In this document: piece by piece, positions 40,366 to 49,674 of the stretch
Layout: every line of letters starts with the position of its first letter
Numbering within the stretch: position 1 is the first letter of the stretch
From: DATARH01 sp036008175
Lineage (GTDB): Bacteria > Pseudomonadota > Alphaproteobacteria > ATCC43930 > CGMCC-115725
NCBI GenBank assembly: GCA_036008175.1
Contig: DASYOB010000147.1
Span: forward strand, 1 to 64,000
DNA length: 64,000 bases
Direction of reading: 5' to 3'
Notes under the pieces: model-generated
Database searches by the model: none
Seen by the model: only the letters and a program-made list of their open reading frames with translations
Told to the model about the DNA's origin: nothing
Position numbers and translations under genes: made by a program

Positions 40366-40622
40366 GCGCTTTCTCGGAACGTGTAGCTGTCCAATCAGAG
40401 GCGGGTCCGTAGAGATGCGTCAATTGGCTATCGCCGTCAAACCGGTCAACAGCATCCATGCCGGGCTCTTCCGGGGAGTTCAAAGACAGGGAGATCCGTC
40501 ATGATCCCGGGGGTCCATTTTACATTGTTGCCTATTTGTTCTTGATCGACAAGCAAATGCGCTTATATGTTTCACGAAACGCAATACGGATTGATGCAAG
40601 ATCGTCTGGAGGAGGAGTGCAG

Positions 40623-41147
40623 ATGCCTGCCGAGGGCCAGGAGGCGGGCGCCGAAACCGTGCTGGACGGGGCGGCGCCGGAGGGTTGTGAGCCTGCAAAT
40701 TCCCTGCAGATGCAGGTTCTGAGTAATGCCGAGGGTCAATTTCTGAGGGGCCAGTCGGGCAATCCGGCGGGGAGACTGCCGGGCACCCGCAATCGCGCAA
40801 CGATGATCGCCGAGCAATTGTTCGATAACGCCAGCGGTGAGGTATCGCGGGAGGCGATCGCCAAGGCGATGAACGGCGATAGCGCGGTTTTGCGGCTTAT
40901 CGTCCGGAGCATCATCGGACCGCGCCGCCATCGGGCTTCGAGCTTTGCCCTGCCGGCGCTGCGCGGCGCCGCCGACGTCGCGCCGGCCATCGCGGCAATC
41001 GCCGCGGCCGCGGCCGATGGCGCGATCTCGACCGCCGAGGCATCCGAGATGTCGCAGGTTATCGAGCGGTATATGCGCGCGCTCGAAGTGGGCGAGATCG
41101 AAGCGCGGCTGCAACGGCTGGAAAGCGTCAATGGCCTCGCTTCATAG
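40623..41147 (+). CDS. DUF5681-domain protein
   Basis: A 174-residue protein with the DUF5681 core: RGQSGNPAGRLPGTRNRATMIAEQLFDNASGEVSREAIAKAMNGDSAVLRLIV. GGAGGAGGAG before the ATG is a very strong ribosome binding site. The C-terminal half is an Ala-rich helical segment (AAIAAAAADGAISTAEASEMSQVIERYMRALEVGEIEARLQRLE). DUF5681 is found in phage-like small terminase neighbourhoods and in standalone alphaproteobacterial genes; no other phage gene is near here. The following gene starts inside its last 17 bases. Confidence 0.75.
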   Translation: MPAEGQEAGAETVLDGAAPEGCEPANSLQMQVLSNAEGQFLRGQSGNPAGRLPGTRNRATMIAEQLFDNASGEVSREAIAKAMNGDSAVLRLIVRSIIGPRRHRASSFALPALRGAADVAPAIAAIAAAAADGAISTAEASEMSQVIERYMRALEVGEIEARLQRLESVNGLAS

Positions 41148-41544
41148 CGGTTCGCTGCGCCGCCGGCTTTCAGCGTTGACCGAGGCCACCCGACGGGCGG
41201 TCCAGTATCGCGAAGAGCTGCGCGAGAAGGCACAGGCCTGCGCCACGATCCGCTCGGCGCCCGCCGAGGCGAGTATCGACCCGGCAGGGATCTCGGCTCT
41301 GCGCAGCCTCGATTATGCCGAACGCGAGCTTGCGCGGCGAGGCGAGTGTCCGGAATTGCAGCGGGCCGACGCCGCCTTTGCCGCGCAGGACCCACAGCTG
41401 GCGTCGCGCGAGAGCTTCACGATGAAGAACGCCAAGCGCGCGCCGGAGTTTGTCGGCCAGCCGCCGCCGAGCTTCGGTGCCTCGTTCTCCGACTGGTACG
41501 CCTGGTCGCTTGCCGCCCGCTCCGGTCCAACATCGGCGCCGTGA
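41131..41544 (+). CDS. Hypothetical partner of the DUF5681 gene
   Basis: A 137-residue protein starting MASLHSGSLRRRLSALTEAT, helical and charged in its first half (REELREKAQACATIRS), with a Pro/Ser-rich end (FVGQPPPSFGASFSDWYAWSLA). The ATG lies before the TAG of the upstream gene, so the two are co-translated. I do not recognise the family. Coding is supported by the operon position and by amino-acid composition. Confidence 0.6.
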   Translation: MASLHSGSLRRRLSALTEATRRAVQYREELREKAQACATIRSAPAEASIDPAGISALRSLDYAERELARRGECPELQRADAAFAAQDPQLASRESFTMKNAKRAPEFVGQPPPSFGASFSDWYAWSLAARSGPTSAP

Positions 41545-41803
41545 CCAGGCCCGGCTGTGAGTGTGAGCTTCGAGATGCGGTGTACGCGGATGCTTGATGG
41601 AGGCCGGGAAACATGCCGCCAATCGCTTGCGGGGCGAATCGAGTCGGCGGGACGGCGGCGGCAATCATCTAGGCACCGCCTCGAAGCGCGCGCCGTTCAT
41701 TGGTATTTAGCGGTTTGCGCCCTATTTTCTCCTACTTTGCCTTATAGAAGGAACGCGGGTCGGCCGCCGCGCCGGCCTCGTTTTGCAAGCATTTCCCAGC
41801 AGC

Positions 41804-44326
41804 ATGCCCAACGACATACCGTATCTCGGCTTTATCCTCGGCAAATTCGGTCGCAGCGGCCCGCCCACGATCCTTGAGGCGCCCGCCGGCGAGGCGGAAA
41901 TCGAAGCCTTCAAGGAGAGCGTCCTGGCCAAGCTGGCGCTCATGGTCGGCAAGGACGGCGATGCCGCGACCGCGCGCGACTGGTTCGTCGCCACGGCGCT
42001 CGCCTTGCGCGACCGGGTGGTCCATTGCTGGCTCGCGGTCGACCGCGCCAGCCATGCCGCCGGCCGCAAGCACGTCTATTACCTGTCGCTCGAATTCCTG
42101 ATCGGGCGCCTCTTCGCCGATGTGGTCGAGAATTTGCAGCTGACCGAGACGGTCAGGGCCGCACTCGGCGATCTCGGCGTCGATCTCGACCGCATGCGGC
42201 GCGCCGAGCCCGACGCCGCCCTCGGCAATGGCGGCTTGGGCAGGCTCGCAGCCTGTCTGATGGAGAGCATGGCGAGCCTCGGAATACCGGCCTGCGGCTA
42301 TGGCATCCGCTATGACCACGGCCTGTTCCGACAGGTAATCCGCGACGGCTGGCAGCAGGAATACGCCGAGGACTGGCTGTCCTTCGGCAATCCCTGGGAG
42401 TTCGCGCGGCCCGAGGTGGTGTACGACATCCAGTACGGCGGCCGGGTCGAGATGGTGGCCGGGCGGTCGGGACGGGCGCGGCCGGTCTGGCAACCGGAAG
42501 AAACGATCGAGGCGGTCGCCTACGACACCCCGGTGGTCGGCTGGCGCGGCCGTCACGTCAACCCGTTGCGGCTGTGGTCGGCGCGCGCCGTCGATCCGCT
42601 GCGCCTCGAAATCTTCAACGACGGCGACCATGTCGGCGCCCTGTCGGCGCAGTCTCGGGCCGAGGCGATCTCGAAGATCCTCTATCCGAGCGACAGCACG
42701 GCCGCCGGCCGCGAATTGCGGCTGCGGCAGGAGTATTTCTTTGTCTCGGCGTCGCTGCAGGACATCGTGCACCGGCACCTGCGCTACTACAGCGATCTCC
42801 CTTCCCTGCCCGACCGCGCGGCGATCCAGCTCAACGACACGCATCCGAGCATCGCCATCCCCGAGTTGATGCGGCTCCTGATCGATGTCTACAACCTGCC
42901 GTGGGATGTGGCGTGGCGGACGACGGTCGGGACGTTTTCCTACACCAACCACACGCTGCTGCCGGAGGCGCTGGAAACCTGGCCGGTGGCGTTATTCGAG
43001 CAGGTGTTGCCCCGCCACCTCGAAATCATCTACCGCATCAACGCGCAGCACCTCGAAGCGGCCCGCGTCAGTGGTGTTGCTGCCGAGGACGGTCACGACG
43101 CGGCGATCTCGATCATCGACGAGCGGCACGGCCGGACCCTGCGCATGGGGCATCTCGCCTTTATCGGGTCGCATCGAATCAACGGCGTCTCGGCGCTGCA
43201 TACGCGACTGATGCAGGAGAGCGTGTTCGCCGATCTGCACCGGCTCTATCCCGATCGAATCGTCAACAAGACCAACGGCATCACCTTCCGCCGCTGGCTG
43301 CATCAGGCCAATCCGGGGCTGACGCGGCTGTTGCGCGAGGTGTGCGGGGACGAGGTGCTCGACGATACAGCCGCGCTCGCCCGCCTGGCCGAACTCGCCG
43401 ATGACCCCGATACGATCCAGCGGCTTGCCGCGGTCAAGCGCGTCAACAAGAAGGGGCTCGGCCGTTTCATCTATGAGCAGACCGGAATACCGGTAGAACC
43501 GGGCGCGCTGTTCGACGTGCACATCAAGCGCGTCCACGAATACAAGCGGCAACTGCTCAACCTGCTTGACACGATCGCGCGATACCAAGCGATCCGCGCC
43601 AATCCGGGCGCCGGCTGGGTGCCCCGGGTCAAGATTTTCGCCGGCAAGGCGGCGGCCAGCTATGCCCGCGCCAAGTTGATCATCAAACTGGCGAACGATA
43701 TCGCCGCGGTCGTCAACAACGACCCGGCGACGCGCGATCTGCTGCGCCTCGTTTTCCTGCCGAACTACAATGTCAGCCTCGCCGAAAGGATCATCCCGGC
43801 CGCCGATCTGTCGGAGCAGATCTCCACCGCCGGCATGGAGGCCTCCGGCACCGGCAACATGAAGCTGGCGCTGAACGGCGCCCTGACTATCGGCACGTTC
43901 GACGGCGCCAATATCGAGATCCGCGAGCATGTCGGCGCGGAGAACATCGTGATCTTTGGCCTGAAGGCCGAGGAGGTCGAGGCACGCCGGCGCCAACATG
44001 GGCTCGACGCCGCCGACGCGATCGCCGCCTCGCCCGAGCTAGCCGAAATTCTGGATGCGATCGAGAGCGGCGCCTTCTCGTCCGACGATCCCGGGCGCTT
44101 CCGGGGCCTCGTCGACAGCCTGCGCTACGGCGACCCGTATATGGTCGCGGCCGATTTCACCGCCTACCGCGCGGCCCAGGCGGAGATCGACGCCCTGTGG
44201 CGCCGGCCACTGGCATGGGGCCGCGCTGCTATGCTCAACATTGCCCGAGTCGGCTGGTTTTCGGCCGACCGGACAATCGCGGAGTATGCCGCGGATATCT
44301 GGCACGTCCCGCTGACGAGCGGCTGA
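41804..44326 (+). CDS. glgP: Glycogen/maltodextrin phosphorylase
   Basis: An 840-residue PLP-dependent glycosyltransferase family 35 enzyme that releases glucose-1-phosphate from alpha-1,4-glucans. The pyridoxal-phosphate site EASGTGNMKLALNGALTIGT, the preceding NYNVSLAERIIPAADLSEQISTAG, the substrate region GNGGLGRLAACLMESMA and VHEYKRQLLN identify it. ATG 41804 is preferred to an upstream TTG. Other glg genes are absent from the window, so it stands alone. The reverse complement gene cluster of the oxidase begins 33 bases after its stop. Confidence 0.93.
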   Translation: MPNDIPYLGFILGKFGRSGPPTILEAPAGEAEIEAFKESVLAKLALMVGKDGDAATARDWFVATALALRDRVVHCWLAVDRASHAAGRKHVYYLSLEFLIGRLFADVVENLQLTETVRAALGDLGVDLDRMRRAEPDAALGNGGLGRLAACLMESMASLGIPACGYGIRYDHGLFRQVIRDGWQQEYAEDWLSFGNPWEFARPEVVYDIQYGGRVEMVAGRSGRARPVWQPEETIEAVAYDTPVVGWRGRHVNPLRLWSARAVDPLRLEIFNDGDHVGALSAQSRAEAISKILYPSDSTAAGRELRLRQEYFFVSASLQDIVHRHLRYYSDLPSLPDRAAIQLNDTHPSIAIPELMRLLIDVYNLPWDVAWRTTVGTFSYTNHTLLPEALETWPVALFEQVLPRHLEIIYRINAQHLEAARVSGVAAEDGHDAAISIIDERHGRTLRMGHLAFIGSHRINGVSALHTRLMQESVFADLHRLYPDRIVNKTNGITFRRWLHQANPGLTRLLREVCGDEVLDDTAALARLAELADDPDTIQRLAAVKRVNKKGLGRFIYEQTGIPVEPGALFDVHIKRVHEYKRQLLNLLDTIARYQAIRANPGAGWVPRVKIFAGKAAASYARAKLIIKLANDIAAVVNNDPATRDLLRLVFLPNYNVSLAERIIPAADLSEQISTAGMEASGTGNMKLALNGALTIGTFDGANIEIREHVGAENIVIFGLKAEEVEARRRQHGLDAADAIAASPELAEILDAIESGAFSSDDPGRFRGLVDSLRYGDPYMVAADFTAYRAAQAEIDALWRRPLAWGRAAMLNIARVGWFSADRTIAEYAADIWHVPLTSG

Positions 44327-44359
44327 CCGTTTTCGACACGCAATGCATCGGCGCGGCGC

Positions 44360-45625
44360 TCATTTCAGCGTGTAGAGATAGGCTGCGATGTCGCGTGCCT
44401 GCTCCTGCGTGAGGTTCATGTCGGGCATCGCATTGCCCGGCACGATGCGCTGCGGATAGCGCAGCCATGAGATCATGTTGTCGGGCGTGTTGCGCAGCAG
44501 GCCGGCGAGGTAGATGCGCCGGCCCATCTTGTCGAGCGGCGGCCCGACCAGCGCGTCGGCGCCGCCGATTCCGGGGATCGTGTGGCACGCGCCGCATCCG
44601 GTCTCGGCGATCTGCTTGGCGCCGCGCTGGGGATCGCCGCCAAAGCTCGTCGCCGCCGCGCCGGCGTTCGATTGCTCGCCGCTCTTGCCGCAGCCGGGCA
44701 ATGCCAGCAACACCAACCCGAGCGTCGCCGCTGCCGCCGCGCCCCGACGCAGCCGCGCCTCGGAACGCCGCTCGGCGGCGCGAAGCCAGAGAACCAACAG
44801 CGTCAGGATCGCGACGATGTACGCAAAGCCTGCCGGGATCCACATGATCAACCCGGCGAGCTGCTGGTCGTCGATCAGGCTCAAGCCCCAGCGCGCTGCT
44901 CCGGCCGCGTGGATGGGATAGAGCGGCCGCGACGTCAGCACCATCAGCGCGCCCGGCAGGCCGCTCAACACCGCTGCGGTGGCGACAAACATCAGGCTCG
45001 CGCCGTAATCGAGCCGCCGCCGGCCGGAAGGCTCGATGACCACCGACCAGAAGGCAAAAGCGCTGACGAAAAAGCACAGGTGTTCGAGCACATGGACCGG
45101 CTCGTGCCGCAACGCCCAGCCGTACGGACCCGGGATGTGCCAGAAAGCAAAGAGGCCGCAAAACCACAGCCACACCGATATCGGCGAAGTCAGGATGCCG
45201 AACACCCTGCCGATGGGCCCACCCCACCACCGCCCGAACCAGCGACGCAGGCCGCGCGGCATCGCCCAGAGAAAAACGATCAGCGGGCGGGCGCGGACAA
45301 AGAGCGGCGCTGAAACCAGCATCAGCGTCAGATGCTGCGCCATATGCGCCGAGAACAAATCCTCGCCGATCGCATCGAGCGGCGATTCCAATGCCAGGAT
45401 CAGCGACAGGATGCCGGCGGCAAAGCAGAACACCTCGATCCGCCCGATCGCCCGCGCCCGCATACGCCGCCAGCCCCGGGCATAGGCCAGCGCGGCGATC
45501 GCCAGGCTGATCGTGACCCAGGCCTCGAAATGCCAGCGCAACGCCGCCTCCTCGTGGCCGGCATCCGCGCAGGCCGGCTGCGTCGCGAGAAACAACATCA
45601 TGGCCAAGAGCATCAGCCACCGCAT
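44360..45625 (-). CDS. CtaG-type oxidase assembly factor fused to cytochrome c
   Basis: A 421-residue protein. The N-terminus is a signal or first helix (MRWLMLLAMMLFLATQPACA), followed by about seven membrane helices of the caa3_CtaG family (AHMAQHLTLMLVSAPLFVRARPL, PISVWLWFCGLFAFWHIPGPYGWALRHEPVHVLEHLCFFVSAFAFW). The last about 80 residues form a class I cytochrome c with heme-binding CGACH and a distal Met in GNAMPDMN. CtaG members deliver copper to cytochrome oxidase. The fusion places an extra heme c at the periplasmic face. It is the last gene of the oxidase operon, 12 bases overlapping its upstream neighbour. Confidence 0.85.
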   Translation of the reverse strand: MRWLMLLAMMLFLATQPACADAGHEEAALRWHFEAWVTISLAIAALAYARGWRRMRARAIGRIEVFCFAAGILSLILALESPLDAIGEDLFSAHMAQHLTLMLVSAPLFVRARPLIVFLWAMPRGLRRWFGRWWGGPIGRVFGILTSPISVWLWFCGLFAFWHIPGPYGWALRHEPVHVLEHLCFFVSAFAFWSVVIEPSGRRRLDYGASLMFVATAAVLSGLPGALMVLTSRPLYPIHAAGAARWGLSLIDDQQLAGLIMWIPAGFAYIVAILTLLVLWLRAAERRSEARLRRGAAAAATLGLVLLALPGCGKSGEQSNAGAAATSFGGDPQRGAKQIAETGCGACHTIPGIGGADALVGPPLDKMGRRIYLAGLLRNTPDNMISWLRYPQRIVPGNAMPDMNLTQEQARDIAAYLYTLK

Positions 45626-46062
45626 GCCGACACCTCAATAAAACCGATCGCGCCGAACAAGATGTCGAGGGCAAACCAGGCCCCGGTCCAGACGCCCCAC
45701 ACGGCCAGGAATTGCGGCCGGCCCTCTGCGCCTTCGACGAGGCCGTAAGCGTTCGACACCTCGTGCCGCGGCCGCCGCCAGATCCAGAACGATACGCCGC
45801 TTGCCGCACAGGCAATGACCAGCGTGCCGACGATCACGGCCAGCGAGCCGGGCCACACCGCCGGCGAAGTCGTCAGCCCGGTCGGCAGTGGCTCGTCGCG
45901 CGGGAAGCAGGCCTGGCTCGCCAAGCCGTAATCGACGTAGAGCTGGATAAGCCAGGCAAACGGGGCGGCGAGCAGCGCCGCGAACAGGAGCCAGCCCGGC
46001 ACCGCGCCGGCAAGCGGCGCCGGATGCTCAACGCCATAACCGGCCATGATGGTCTTCCCCAT
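45613..46062 (-). CDS. CoxP-like small oxidase subunit
   Basis: A 149-residue membrane protein with about three helices (GWLLFAALLAAPFAWLIQLYVDYGLASQACF, GSLAVIVGTLVIACAASGVSFWIW and FLAVWGVWTGAWFALDILFGAIGF). It follows the subunit III gene at once, which is the place of coxP in coxMNOP-type operons; that name is by gene order, not by a recognised motif. Two Cys-containing loops face the periplasm. Start ATG 46062 or 46047. Confidence 0.6.
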   Translation of the reverse strand: MGKTIMAGYGVEHPAPLAGAVPGWLLFAALLAAPFAWLIQLYVDYGLASQACFPRDEPLPTGLTTSPAVWPGSLAVIVGTLVIACAASGVSFWIWRRPRHEVSNAYGLVEGAEGRPQFLAVWGVWTGAWFALDILFGAIGFIEVSACGG

Positions 46063-46066
46063 TCGC

Positions 46067-46666
46067 CTAGCCCAGACGCGGCGTGATGTAGATGGTGAAG
46101 AACACGGCAAGCCAGACGGCAGTGACGAAATACCAATAGACGGCGCCGATCGACACCGCCGCATACCGCCTTGCGTCGAAATAGTTCAACAGCGACCAGA
46201 TCAGCAGAACCACGAGAATGATCAGGCCGATGGCGAGATGCACGAAATGCAGGCCGGAGATCGAGAAATACAGCGAGCCGTAGGGGGTCGACGACATGGT
46301 GAATGGACGGCCCGACCACTCGATCGCCTGCAGCACGACGTAGATCACTGCGAGGCCGATCGCGATCGCCAGTCCCCACACCAGATCCCGCCTGATCCCG
46401 CGCCGCACGCCACGCTCGGCGAACCACAGCGCGGCGCTACTGGCCAGCAGGAGGATCGTGTTCGGTACCGAGAACCAGAATTCCGGCAGTTGCGGCGGCA
46501 GCCACTCGCGCCCGTACTGCACGGCGAAGTAGTAGTAGCTGAATAGCAGATACGCGAACAGCGCCCCTTCCGTCATGATCACGGTAAGCATGCCGTACCA
46601 GCCGTTGGTGCGGCGTTCGATGCTGCCGACCGGCAGCATGTCGCCCTGGATTGTTGCGTCAGTCAT
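46067..46666 (-). CDS. Cytochrome c oxidase subunit III-like protein
   Basis: A 199-residue membrane protein. Segments WYGMLTVIMTEGALFAYLLFSYYYFAVQYG, FWFSVPNTILLLASSAALWFAERG and SLYFSISGLHFVHLAIGLIILVVLLIWSL are typical of COX3 family proteins, including the conserved E of TEG and H of GLHFVH. It is short for subunit III (usually 260 or more), as in caa3/bo3-like sets with five helices. Start ATG 46666 lies 8 bases inside the coxI end. Confidence 0.85.
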   Translation of the reverse strand: MTDATIQGDMLPVGSIERRTNGWYGMLTVIMTEGALFAYLLFSYYYFAVQYGREWLPPQLPEFWFSVPNTILLLASSAALWFAERGVRRGIRRDLVWGLAIAIGLAVIYVVLQAIEWSGRPFTMSSTPYGSLYFSISGLHFVHLAIGLIILVVLLIWSLLNYFDARRYAAVSIGAVYWYFVTAVWLAVFFTIYITPRLG

Positions 46667-48611
46667 TGGCAGCAACCGCGATTTGCCCCAACGCCGGCTC
46701 CGGCCACAACCAGACGACAAGGCTCGCCAATGTCACTACGGCGCACAGCCCGGCGAGCCACCACCATGCGACGAGCAAGCCGGCAAATAAGCCGGTCAGC
46801 GCGATCGCGACGACCAGCGGCGCAAGCGAATCCTGCGGCATCTTCAGGATCGCATCGGGCTCGGCGTCGAGCGGTGTCGTCGCCAGCACTTCCTTGCCCT
46901 GATCGAGCACGAGACCGCGGCCGACGGAGGAGTGACCCAGCCCTTCCTGAAGCCGCCCCTCCCATAACGGGTTCTGGCTGGCTACGGCCGGAATCACCGC
47001 GAAGTTGTAGGACGGTGGCGGCGAGGGCGTCGTCCATTCGAGGGTCGGTCCGTCCCACGGGTTCGGACCGGCGAGGGCGCCGCGTGCGCGGCTGACCGCA
47101 ATATTGATCAGCAGAACCAGCACGCCGATCGCGAGAATGAACGCGCCAATCGTGGTCAGCATGTTGACCGTGTTCCAGCCCAGCCCGTCGGGGTAGGTGT
47201 AGATCCGCCGCGGCATACCGGCGAGGCCGGTCCAGTGCATCGGCAGGAAAGCGACATTGAGCCCGATAAAGACAAGCCAGAAATTCCAACGGCCGATCCG
47301 CTCGTCCAACAGGCGTCCGGTCATCTTCGGGAACCATACGTAGAGCGCTCCCATGACCGGAAACAGGTTGATGCCGATCAGCACGTAATGGATGTGGGCG
47401 ACGACAAAGTAGGTGTCGGTCATCTGCCGGTCCGACGGCACCGCGGCGGTCATAAAGCCGCTGACGCCGCCGATCACGAACATCGCGATGAAGCCGGCAA
47501 AGAACAGCAATGCCGTGGTGACTACCGGGCGGCCGGTCCAGATCGTCGCGACCCAGGCGAACACCGCGACAGCGCTCGGAATGACGATGACCATCGACGC
47601 GCCGCTGAAGAACGACAGCGCCAGGAACGGCAGCCCGGTCGCGAACATGTGATGCAACCAGACGCCAAAGCCCATCACCATCGTCGCGACGGTCGCGAGC
47701 ACCACCACGGTGTAGCCGACCAGCGGGCGGCGGCAGAAAATCGGCAGCGCCTCCGACACAAAGCCCATCGCCGGCAGCACCACGATGTAGACCCAAGGAT
47801 GGGCGAACATCCAGAACAAGTGCTGCCAAAGGAGTGGCTGGCCGCGACCGGCCGGGTCGAAAAAATGCGTGCCGAATTGCCGGTCGAGCCACAACATCAA
47901 AAAGGCGAGGCTTACCGCCGGGACCGAGAACAATATGCCGACCGAGGTCGTGGTCGTGCTCCAGGTCAAAATCGGCAGCCGGTTGATCGACATCCCCGGC
48001 GCGCGCAGCCGCAGCCAGGTGACCAGGAAATTCGCCGCCCCAACCGTGGTCGAGATCCCGAGCAGGATCATCCCGAGCGCGTAAAAATCGATGTTCGGAC
48101 CGGGGTTGTACAGCTTCAGCGCGTTGGGCGGATAGTTGAACCAGCCATCATTGGGGACGGCGCCGACCAGAAAGCTCGCATAGAGGAACAGGCCGGCGAA
48201 CAAATAGACGTAGTAGGAAAACGAGTTGAGCCGCGGGAAGGCAAGATCGCGGGTCCCCAGAAACAATGGAAACAGAAACACGCTGAAGCCCGACAGCACC
48301 GGCTGGGCGTACAAAAAAATCATCGTGATGCCGTGCATCGAGAACAGCTCGTTGTACTGCTCCGGCGTCAGCAGGTGCTGGTTCGGCCGCGCCAGCTGCA
48401 GCCGCATGACGAGCGCCTCGATGCCGCCGGCGATCAGGAAGCAGAACGCAGTGATCAGATAGCGCTTGCCGAGCTGTTTGTGGTCGACCGTGCCGAGCCA
48501 GCCGAAGAGACCCGGCTTCGTCTTCCACAGCTGCTCCAGCTTCGATGTCGCCGGCGAATCATAGCCGGCGGTTTCCAGTGCGGCGGACCGCTCGTAGGCG
48601 ATGCTGCTCAA
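46659..48611 (-). CDS. Heme-copper oxidase subunit I, divergent (lacks E and K channel residues)
   Basis: A 650-residue catalytic subunit. Heme and copper ligands are in place: H93 (FSMHGITM), CuB H271 with cross-link Tyr275, H320 and H321 (LHHMF), and H406/H408 (VVAHIHYV). The D-channel Asp (GTRDLAFPRLN, D122) is kept. Two landmark residues are not: Trp273 replaces the Glu of HPEVY, and Ala349 replaces the Lys of the TGIK segment (PSAVAVF here). Distances from the ligands (+2 and +28) fit the standard alignment. Extra C-terminal helices follow. It belongs to the oxidase operon beside XoxF. Confidence 0.92.
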   Translation of the reverse strand: MSSIAYERSAALETAGYDSPATSKLEQLWKTKPGLFGWLGTVDHKQLGKRYLITAFCFLIAGGIEALVMRLQLARPNQHLLTPEQYNELFSMHGITMIFLYAQPVLSGFSVFLFPLFLGTRDLAFPRLNSFSYYVYLFAGLFLYASFLVGAVPNDGWFNYPPNALKLYNPGPNIDFYALGMILLGISTTVGAANFLVTWLRLRAPGMSINRLPILTWSTTTTSVGILFSVPAVSLAFLMLWLDRQFGTHFFDPAGRGQPLLWQHLFWMFAHPWVYIVVLPAMGFVSEALPIFCRRPLVGYTVVVLATVATMVMGFGVWLHHMFATGLPFLALSFFSGASMVIVIPSAVAVFAWVATIWTGRPVVTTALLFFAGFIAMFVIGGVSGFMTAAVPSDRQMTDTYFVVAHIHYVLIGINLFPVMGALYVWFPKMTGRLLDERIGRWNFWLVFIGLNVAFLPMHWTGLAGMPRRIYTYPDGLGWNTVNMLTTIGAFILAIGVLVLLINIAVSRARGALAGPNPWDGPTLEWTTPSPPPSYNFAVIPAVASQNPLWEGRLQEGLGHSSVGRGLVLDQGKEVLATTPLDAEPDAILKMPQDSLAPLVVAIALTGLFAGLLVAWWWLAGLCAVVTLASLVVWLWPEPALGQIAVAAND

Positions 48612-48636
48612 GCCGGTCTCCTCACTTGCCTATCTC

Positions 48637-49674
48637 TCACTTCAAACCGGCGAGGAAGCCGCGGATCTGTTCCAGCTCCGGCCCGGAGATATCGAGTGTC
48701 GGCATCAGATTGCCGGGTTTGATCCGCTGCGGATCGGAGATCCAGCCCGAGAGGTAGGCGATCTTGTTCGGCAGGGTCGCCGCGGCGATCGTCTGCCGAC
48801 TCATCACATGGGTCAGATCGGGCCCGAGCCGTCCGCCGGCGCGAGTCCCGCGCACGGTATGGCAGGCGCCGCAACGCACGGTGAACAGCGTTTCCCCCAG
48901 CGCGGCTTGCGGCGCCGAAACCGCCGGTTTCAGCTGATCGTCCCACCAGCGCTGAAAATCGTCGGGTTTATCGGCGACGGCGAGGAGCGCCATGTGCGCG
49001 TGCTGCTGACCGCAGAACTCCGCGCACTGACCGCGATAGGTGCCGGGCTCGCCCGCCTCGAGCCAGGTGACATTGGTCTGACTCGGGATCAGGTCGATCT
49101 TGTCGCCGAGCGGCGGGACCCAGAACGAGTGGATCACGTCTTCGGTGCGGACCTTGAACTGCACAGGTTCGCCGACCGGAATGTGGATCTCATTAGCGGT
49201 ATCGAAGACCCGCGAACTGTCGCCGCTGAGATAGCGGACCTGCCACCACCACTGATGACCAATGATTTCGACCGTCAGCTTCGGGGCGCGCGGCGGCCGC
49301 TGGATCACCGCCATCGTGTAGCCTGTCCACACCATCGCGCCGAGGAGCGCCAGCGTCGACAATCCGACGCCAATATAGATCCATAAGACGCCGCTGCCGC
49401 TGCCACGACTGATCGGTTCGAGGCGCACTTCGCGGTCTGGCGGGAGCACGCGTCGCCGCATCGCGCCGACCACAACCAGCGCGCTGATGATCGCGACAAC
49501 GAGGATCGACAGGATCAACAAGGCCCAGGTAAGGTTGGCGATCTCGTGCGCCTTCGGGCCGAAGGATTGCAGATAGTTCATCGGCGCGTTGGCGTGCGCC
49601 GTCGCCGGCGCGAATAGCGCGCCAGCAGCAATGAGCGGCGCCCGGCTAAGGAGCCTTGTTCGGCTTTTGCCCAT
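48637..49674 (-). CDS. Cytochrome c oxidase subunit II with C-terminal cytochrome c (caa3-like)
   Basis: A 345-residue protein. A signal peptide and two helices (LTWALLILSILVVAIISALVVV and VLWIYIGVGLSTLALLGAMV) precede the CuA cupredoxin domain, whose ligands are in VIHSFWVPPLGDK and GQCAEFCGQQHAHM. A mono-heme cytochrome c is fused at the C-terminus (CGACHTVRG with Met in GNLMPTLD). Electrons thus enter through an attached cytochrome c. The start overlaps the upstream cytochrome gene by 29 bases. The arrangement II-I-III resembles coxMNOP, in which the subunit II also carries heme c. Confidence 0.9.
   Translation of the reverse strand: MGKSRTRLLSRAPLIAAGALFAPATAHANAPMNYLQSFGPKAHEIANLTWALLILSILVVAIISALVVVGAMRRRVLPPDREVRLEPISRGSGSGVLWIYIGVGLSTLALLGAMVWTGYTMAVIQRPPRAPKLTVEIIGHQWWWQVRYLSGDSSRVFDTANEIHIPVGEPVQFKVRTEDVIHSFWVPPLGDKIDLIPSQTNVTWLEAGEPGTYRGQCAEFCGQQHAHMALLAVADKPDDFQRWWDDQLKPAVSAPQAALGETLFTVRCGACHTVRGTRAGGRLGPDLTHVMSRQTIAAATLPNKIAYLSGWISDPQRIKPGNLMPTLDISGPELEQIRGFLAGLK

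Noticed and set aside
47235..48722. A 495-residue open frame antisense to oxidase subunit I
   Set aside because: His/Arg/Asp-rich composition is the usual reverse complement of membrane-protein codons; no family features.
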